From: Nocardia salmonicida NBRC 13393
GTDB taxonomy: Bacteria > Actinomycetota > Actinomycetes > Mycobacteriales > Mycobacteriaceae
Assembly (NCBI RefSeq): GCF_001613085.1
Contig: NZ_BDBR01000002.1
Span: 496,001-560,000, forward strand
Length of the DNA stretch: 64,000 bases
Reading direction: 5' to 3'
In this document: in pieces, positions 60,100 through 64,000 of the stretch
How the letters are laid out: every line of letters begins with the position of its first letter
Numbering within the stretch: the stretch's first letter is position 1
Position numbers and translations under genes: made by a program
Notes under the pieces: model-generated
Told to the model about the DNA's origin: nothing
Database searches by the model: none
What the model saw: only the letters and a program-made list of their open reading frames with translations

Positions 60100-61133
60100 C
60101 GCCTGAACAACTCAGGATGGATCAATTCGGCGACCAATTCGGTCGCGTGCGCGATCCGCACCCCTGCCGCCCGGTCGGCGAACAGGAACGGGTGCACGGT
60201 CGCGTTGCGCACGGCCGCCAGATTCGCGAATGCCGGGTTTCCGACGATCTTGTCGACCTGGGGCCGGCCGTCGGCGCGCGTGTAGGTCGCCTTGCAGCAC
60301 AGGCTGGTCAGGATGACGTCGGGGTCACGAGCGATGAGCTCTTCCGCGCCGACGGGCACATTGCGCTTGGCGGTGAGATCGGCGAAGACATTCACTCCGC
60401 CTGCGGCTTCGATGATCTGGGTGATGAAGTCGATGCCGCCTGCCACGGTGTAGGAGCCGTCGTCTTTGGGGGTGACGACCGCGACCCTAGGCTTCACGGC
60501 GTTGCCGACCTTCGCGCGGACCGCGTCGATGCGCGAACTCAGCTGCGTGACAACTTCTTCGGCGCGCTCGGCGGCGCCCCACAGGGCACCGAGGTCGCGC
60601 AGGTCGGCGTACACGTTGTCGAAGCGCACGGTATCGGGGTCGATCGCTTCATCGGCGAGTCCGTCGGCGCTGGGGCACAGCGGACTCAGCACCCAGCTGC
60701 GCACGCCCAACTCGTTCAGGCTTGCCCTGGTACCGACGCTGTTCTGCGCCGAGGAGGCGAAGACCCCGTTGAACCCCGACATGACGAAGTCGGGTCGCTG
60801 GGCGAGCAGTTCGTCGCGACTCGGCAGCTTCTCGACGTAGGGCGAGCGTGCCTGCGCGGCGACATATTCCGGAAGCACGGCTGAGTCCAGGAATGCTGTG
60901 CCCACCAGCCGATCGGTGACGCCGAGCGCGTGCGCGATCTCGATCGAGGGCTGATACGCCGCGTAGATCCGCTGCGGTGGGCCGTCGACAGCGACGTCGA
61001 TTCCACAGTTCACGCGGGTGACAACAGCTGCGCCGCCCGTATCGGAGGTCGGTTGCACACCGCAACCGGCTAGAACAATCGTGCAGGTGAGCAACGCGCC
61101 GGAACGTAGGCGCGCGAAAACAGAGCGGGTCAA
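60096..61133 (-). CDS. ABC importer substrate-binding lipoprotein (FepB/BtuF-like)
   Basis: 345 residues from a TTG at 61133 with GGAAGG nine bases upstream. The lipobox TIVLAGCG follows a short hydrophobic segment, so it is a lipoprotein on the outer face of the membrane. The rest follows the periplasmic-binding-protein fold of the helical-backbone class: RIYAAYQPSIEIAHALGVTDRLVGTAFLD, PDFVMSGFNGVF, LGALWGAAERAEEVVTQL, VAVVTPKDDGSYTVAGGIDFI, DPDVILTSLCCKATY. Family alone suggests siderophores; a cobalamin riboswitch at 61175-61342 suggests a corrinoid or cobalt-complex ligand. Confidence 0.88.
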   Translation of the reverse strand: MTRSVFARLRSGALLTCTIVLAGCGVQPTSDTGGAAVVTRVNCGIDVAVDGPPQRIYAAYQPSIEIAHALGVTDRLVGTAFLDSAVLPEYVAAQARSPYVEKLPSRDELLAQRPDFVMSGFNGVFASSAQNSVGTRASLNELGVRSWVLSPLCPSADGLADEAIDPDTVRFDNVYADLRDLGALWGAAERAEEVVTQLSSRIDAVRAKVGNAVKPRVAVVTPKDDGSYTVAGGIDFITQIIEAAGGVNVFADLTAKRNVPVGAEELIARDPDVILTSLCCKATYTRADGRPQVDKIVGNPAFANLAAVRNATVHPFLFADRAAGVRIAHATELVAELIHPELFRR

Positions 61134-61174
61134 GAGACGGCCTTCCAGGTCCTCGTGGAATGGGGTACTGCGTA

Positions 61175-61342
61175 GCCGTGGCCGGTCTCCTGGCTGACGG
61201 GATAGTGCGCGGTGAATCCACCTTCCCAGGGCAGGTGCCCCAGTGGCTCCGGACGACATACGTCGTACGGATCGATTCACAACTCCCGATCACAGTGGCG
61301 AGGGCCGCACCGGTTCTACACCGGTTTCCCGAACACCACGGC
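61175..61342 (-). promoter_or_regulatory. Cobalamin (B12) riboswitch upstream of the FecCD importer
   Basis: On the minus strand the B12 box AGCCAGGAGACCGGCC is at 61195-61180. Upstream lie GGGAAACCGGTG, GCCACTGTGATCGGGA and a second GCCACTG followed by GGGAAGG, all hallmarks of the cobalamin riboswitch core. A closing P1 helix pairs GCCGTGG (61342-61336) with CCACGGC (61181-61175). It ends 42 bases before the TTG start of the binding-protein gene. Corrinoid binding would be expected to reduce expression. Decoy frames in this region are not genes. Confidence 0.92.
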
Positions 61343-61514
61343 TGGTGAACTGTAGCAACGTCGGCTCCGTCGAGGGTCGGCGCCGATACAACAGCCGACT
61401 CCCAGCCGCGTCCCACCGGGCTCGACAGTTCCACCGCGAAGATTCAGCTATCGGCCGAGCACTTCGGCCGGCCGATGATCTCGGCAGTGAGATCGACGAT
61501 CTGGAGGAACGCGC

Positions 61515-61739
61515 ATGAGGATGAAATCGACACTGGCCAAGACCGCGGTGGCGGGCGCGCTGGCCCTCGGGGCCCTCGGCGCGACGGCGAGCGTGGCGAG
61601 CGCGGATCCGGGCGGGCACGACCAGCAGCGGCCCGAGCAGGGCCAGCAGCATCGGCCGCAGCAACAGCCGGAGCATCACCAGAACGACGCGCCGCAGCAC
61701 GGCTTCTGGTTCTTCGGCACCTGGGTTCCCCTGCCCTGA
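61515..61739 (+). CDS. Small secreted His/Gln/Pro-rich peptide
   Basis: 74 residues from ATG at 61515 preceded by CTGGAGGAAC. A signal peptide is evident (RMKSTLAKTAVAGALALGALGATASVASA, cleavage about residue 30). The mature part of about 44 residues is rich in Gln, His and Pro (GGHDQQRPEQ...HRPQQQPEHHQ) and ends FWFFGTWVPLP. The clustered His could bind a metal ion. It lies on the plus strand, divergent from the cobalamin-riboswitch operon. No family is recognised. Confidence 0.75.
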   Translation: MRMKSTLAKTAVAGALALGALGATASVASADPGGHDQQRPEQGQQHRPQQQPEHHQNDAPQHGFWFFGTWVPLP

Positions 61740-61749
61740 TCCACTCCAC

Positions 61750-61781
61750 ACCGCAGGCCCGGCACTCTCCGGGCTTGCGGT
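61750..61781 (+). terminator. Hairpin after the small secreted peptide gene
   Basis: ACCGCAGGCCCGG (61750-61762) pairs with 61769-61781 with one G-T wobble and a 6-nt loop, ten bases after the stop at 61739. No T-run follows, so strength is uncertain. Confidence 0.65.
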
Positions 61782-61878
61782 GGTCCGAGCGGCCACTCGC
61801 ACGAGTTATGGTGCGGGACTTCACCATCGCGTTGGAGAATACCCCCCATCCGTGCCGTTCGTGTCAACGAATGTGATT

Positions 61879-61941
61879 GCAGGCGGGTCGGCACCTTAAC
61901 CGGTTACCATTCACTCCCCTGAAGCCGACCCGCCTGCTTTT
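61879..61941 (+). terminator. 14-bp perfect stem with a 31-nt loop followed by TTTT; terminator or small RNA end
   Basis: GCAGGCGGGTCGGC (61879-61892) is exactly complementary to 61924-61937 and is followed by TTTT on the plus strand. The 31-base loop, unusually long for a terminator, contains AACCGGTT. No gene ends immediately before it (the small peptide gene and its own hairpin end at 61781), so it may terminate an unannotated small RNA. Confidence 0.6.
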
Positions 61942-62044
61942 CACCAGCACGCCAGCGCGACCGCACGACGACCGATTCCACGCCTGCGCCATGACAGTTG
62001 GGCCGATCAGTGACCCGGCTCGCCCCGCGGAGACCGTGACAGCC

Positions 62045-62524
62045 TCACGACCGGTCGGACACAGCGGTAGCGGCCGGGTTCGTGGCATCGCGGATCACGC
62101 GCAGGCCGGTGATCAAGCCGTCGAGTTGCTCGGGGGTCAGCAGGCCGGTGAGCCATTGCTCGAGGGCGGCAAGGTAATCGGGAAGGACCTGTTCGAGGCG
62201 GCGGACGCCCGCGTCGGTCAAGGCCGCGTATGCGCTGCGGCGGTCGGTCGGGTCGAGCTGGCGTTCTATCAGTCCCGCGGTGACAAGGCGGTCGACCACA
62301 CGGGTGACGCCGCTGGTCGAGAGCTCGGTTTGGGTGGCGAGATCCGACATCCGTAGGCGGCTGTTCGGAGAGCGACTCAGTCTCAGCAAGGCGTTGAGGT
62401 CCAGACCGGACAGGCCGTGCGCTTTCCAGGTCGGCTCGAGCTTGGCGATCAGACCGCTGTGTGCCTCGAAGAGCAAGCCGGAGATGGTGAAGCGGGGGTC
62501 GTCGAACAGCTCGTGGACGGACAT
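62045..62524 (-). CDS. MarR family regulator
   Basis: 159 residues from ATG at 62524. The winged-helix core is clear: LIAKLEPTWKAHGLSGLDLNALLRLSR, then MSDLATQTELSTSGVTRVVDRLVTAGLIERQ and wing DPTDRRSAYAALTDAG. The C-terminal helices complete the dimerisation region. It is divergent from an SGNH hydrolase gene 107 bases away and could regulate it; the interval includes ATGCGTAAGCAT, a short dyad at 62590-62601. Confidence 0.88.
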   Translation of the reverse strand: MSVHELFDDPRFTISGLLFEAHSGLIAKLEPTWKAHGLSGLDLNALLRLSRSPNSRLRMSDLATQTELSTSGVTRVVDRLVTAGLIERQLDPTDRRSAYAALTDAGVRRLEQVLPDYLAALEQWLTGLLTPEQLDGLITGLRVIRDATNPAATAVSDRS

Positions 62525-62559
62525 GAGGCCAGCTTAGCTGATACTTGCCATGCGGATAG

Positions 62560-62588
62560 TTGACACGAGGAATACATCCGAGTAGACC
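62560..62588 (+). promoter_or_regulatory. Candidate promoter of the SGNH hydrolase gene
   Basis: TTGACA (62560-62565) and TAGACC (62583-62588) are 17 bases apart, 42 bases before the ATG at 62631. The dyad ATGC-GTAA-GCAT (62590-62601) follows directly and could be a MarR binding site near the transcription start. Confidence 0.5.
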
Positions 62589-62630
62589 TATGCGTAAGCA
62601 TTATTCCGCACAGCAAATATCGGAGAGATC

Positions 62631-63761
62631 ATGCAGCGCAACATGTGGGTCGCCGGGTTCCGGACCGGTGTCATCGCCCCGAACGAGCAGATCAAGCTCG
62701 CCGAGTCACGGGAGTTCGCCGACGAAACCGTGCGCCACGTCGTACACATGGCAGGTGGCGGCGAGGCGGTGCGCGTGCGGTTGACCAACCGCTACGGTCT
62801 CGCGCCGCTGCGGATCGGCGCCGCGCGCTTCGCAGCCCGCAAGACCGGATCGGCGATCATCGCCGATCGCGAGATCACCTTCGACGGCGCGGCACAGGTC
62901 ACCATCGACGCGGGCGCCGAGCTCGTGAGCGATCCGATCGCCCTGCCGGTCACCGCGGGCGAAGACCTGCTGCTCAGCCTGTACCTCCCGACGCCGACCG
63001 GGCTCGCCACCTTCTCCCACCAACCCGGCGAGGTCGCCTACATCGCCACCGGCGACCGCACCGCGGACGTGGAACTCGTTGACGCGCAAGAGGTTCCGTT
63101 TCGATTCTTCGTCACCGGGATCGACGTGCTGGTCACCGACCCGCCACCGGTCGCCGTCGCGTTCGGCGACTCCTGGTTCGAGGGCTTCGGTACGACGCAG
63201 AGCGCCAATCGCCGCTCGGTCGACGCTCTCAACGCCCGTCTCACCCAGGGTTGGGTGGTCAACAACGGGATCTCCGGCAATCGCCTCACGGCCGACCAGA
63301 TCGGCGAATCCGGTTCTGGCCGTTTCGATTCCGACGCGTTGCAGGTCCCCGGCGTTACCGACATTCTGATCAATTTCGGCATCAACGACCTCATCCTCGG
63401 CGCGATGGGCGGACAGTCCTCCGCGACCAGTGAGGAACTGATCGCCGGCTTCATCGACTTGGCCGACCGCGCGCACGCCGTCGGACTGCGAATCCACGCG
63501 GCCACCATCGGCCCGTACGCCGGTTGCGTCTACCCCGGCATGCCCCTGCTGGAAACCCAGCCGACCCGCCACGCCGTCAACGAATGGCTGCGCACCACCG
63601 AAGTCTTCGACTCGGTCTTCGACGTCGACCGTGCCGTGTCCGACCCCGAGCGCCCCGACTACATCCGTCCCGAGTTCGACAGCGGTGACGGCATGCACCT
63701 CAACGACGAGGGCGCCGCCGCGATGGCAGCCACCGTCGACGTCGCCGCCCTCTTCCGGTAA
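62631..63761 (+). CDS. SGNH/GDSL hydrolase with N-terminal jelly-roll domain
   Basis: 376 residues. The N-terminal half (residues about 1-175) is beta-rich: VRVRLTNRYGLAPLRIGAARFAARK, VTIDAGAELVSDPIALPVTAG, DLLLSLYLPTPTGLATFSHQPG. The C-terminal half is an SGNH hydrolase: AFGDSWFEGFGTT (nucleophile Ser), NNGISGNRL, INFGINDLILG (oxyanion Asn) and GDGMHLNDEGAAAM with His. No signal peptide is seen. This two-domain form occurs in actinobacterial GDSL esterases; the substrate is unknown. It is divergent from a MarR gene that may control it. Confidence 0.85.
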   Translation: MQRNMWVAGFRTGVIAPNEQIKLAESREFADETVRHVVHMAGGGEAVRVRLTNRYGLAPLRIGAARFAARKTGSAIIADREITFDGAAQVTIDAGAELVSDPIALPVTAGEDLLLSLYLPTPTGLATFSHQPGEVAYIATGDRTADVELVDAQEVPFRFFVTGIDVLVTDPPPVAVAFGDSWFEGFGTTQSANRRSVDALNARLTQGWVVNNGISGNRLTADQIGESGSGRFDSDALQVPGVTDILINFGINDLILGAMGGQSSATSEELIAGFIDLADRAHAVGLRIHAATIGPYAGCVYPGMPLLETQPTRHAVNEWLRTTEVFDSVFDVDRAVSDPERPDYIRPEFDSGDGMHLNDEGAAAMAATVDVAALFR

Positions 63762-63773
63762 CCCTCGGCCGTG

Positions 63774-63807
63774 ATCACCGTGTCTTCCTCGGTGAGGGCA
63801 CGGTGAT
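63774..63807 (+). terminator. Hairpin after the SGNH hydrolase gene
   Basis: ATCACCGTG (63774-63782) pairs perfectly with CACGGTGAT (63799-63807) around a 16-nt loop, 13 bases past the stop. There is no T-run. Confidence 0.6.
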
Positions 63808-63945
63808 GGGCGCCCGACGCTATCCGACCGGGGGTAGTTCGCCACGCACGCTACGTATCGCGAACGATTCCGGCGGTGTGCTGTATCGCTAACATGCCGA
63901 CCGGGGGTGCCAACTGTCGAACGAGAGCCGCTCGACAATGGGTCG

Positions 63946-64000
63946 CTATTGCTCGCGGTCGGTCAACCCCAAGGTCACCTCGATGGGCGGGACCCAGGGC
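63946..64000 (-). CDS. C-terminal tip of a gene running off the right edge
   Basis: The minus-strand frame entering from the right edge reads PWVPPIEVTLGLTDREQ and ends at TAG (63946-63948). Composition fits coding sequence in this window. Too short to name. Two copies of CCGACCGGGGGT (63824-63835 and 63897-63908) lie just beyond its stop. Confidence 0.35.
   Translation of the reverse strand, partial: PWVPPIEVTLGLTDREQ

Larger units (their letters stand above)
61740..62044. other. Non-coding interval with two stem-loops
   Basis: No gene is supported between 61740 and 62044. The interval holds the hairpin at 61750-61781, a small stem ATGGTG...CACCAT near 61808-61827, and a long-stem structure at 61879-61941. 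The rest, about 61942-62044, shows nothing recognisable and ends at the 3' end of the MarR gene. Confidence 0.5.

Noticed and set aside
56620..61133. Plain annotation as an iron-siderophore ABC importer
   Set aside because: The family match is correct, but the cobalamin riboswitch upstream argues for corrinoid or cobalt-related regulation, so the iron label is not adopted.
61782..61941. Actinobacterial 6C small RNA motif
   Set aside because: Only one run of six Cs is present and it is not in the loop of a clear hairpin; the motif needs two such loops.
63824..63908. Direct repeat CCGACCGGGGGT (two copies)
   Set aside because: Two 12-mers 73 bases apart in GC-rich DNA without further symmetry could be chance; no function is claimed.
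1..64000. CRISPR arrays, rRNA, tRNA and insertion sequences
   Set aside because: No regularly spaced repeats, rRNA or cloverleaf sequence, transposase or terminal inverted repeats were seen.

Overview
The window reads as a chromosomal segment of a mycolic-acid actinomycete, most likely Nocardia or a close relative. GC is high throughout, GTG and TTG starts are common, and many genes overlap by four bases (ATGA, GTGA or TTGA junctions). Gene content agrees: a wall hydrolase with LGFP repeats, a ChoD-type GMC oxidoreductase, DUF385 and TetR/MarR/HxlR/IclR regulators, and a DUF1214-SDR-sulfotransferase trio that I recall from mycobacteria. I see no rRNA, tRNA, insertion sequence or CRISPR array. 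One tyrosine recombinase is present but without visible attachment sites.

Layout. 1-3.6 kb: the start of an S8 peptidase gene, then a four-gene minus-strand operon pairing a radical SAM enzyme with an Lgt-like membrane protein and two small membrane proteins. 3.8-7.0 kb: a cell-wall lysin (DUF1906, Amidase_2, LGFP), a small membrane protein and a long coiled-coil protein preceded by a perfect 18-bp hairpin. 7.4-16.2 kb: alpha/beta hydrolases, amidases, an MFS exporter, a carboxylesterase and a methyltransferase, with several damaged genes (a ferritin-like fragment, a galE scrap, hydrolases lacking catalytic residues). 16.2-18.8 kb: a macrolide-type glycosyltransferase and a Vat-type acetyltransferase divergent from a TetR gene with a palindromic operator. 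18.9-28.3 kb: regulators and enzymes in divergent pairs (MarR/epoxide hydrolase, HxlR/acyl-CoA dehydrogenase), plus a frameshifted XRE-type regulator. 28.4-43 kb: recombinase, secreted SGNH and GH1 hydrolases, LacI, TetR and MerR regulators, an AurF-like diiron protein, ChoD, and a decayed NAD-binding dehydrogenase gene.

The last 21 kb holds three coherent systems. (a) 43.0-47.4 kb: a GntR-controlled operon of allophanate hydrolase, biuret-hydrolase-like cysteine hydrolase and NCS2-type permease, consistent with use of biuret as a nitrogen source. (b) 49.0-55.9 kb: an IclR gene divergent from cysD-cysNC-DUF1214-SDR-sulfotransferase, which couples PAPS synthesis to a dedicated sulfotransferase. 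(c) 56.6-61.3 kb: a cobalamin riboswitch upstream of a FecCD-type ABC importer and a [2Fe-2S] protein. The family alone would suggest siderophore uptake, but the riboswitch points to a corrinoid or cobalt role. The window ends with a MarR gene, an SGNH hydrolase and the 3' tip of another gene.

A recurring theme is gene decay by internal deletion. At least six genes or fragments lack defined internal blocks, ends or catalytic residues, while their neighbours look intact.
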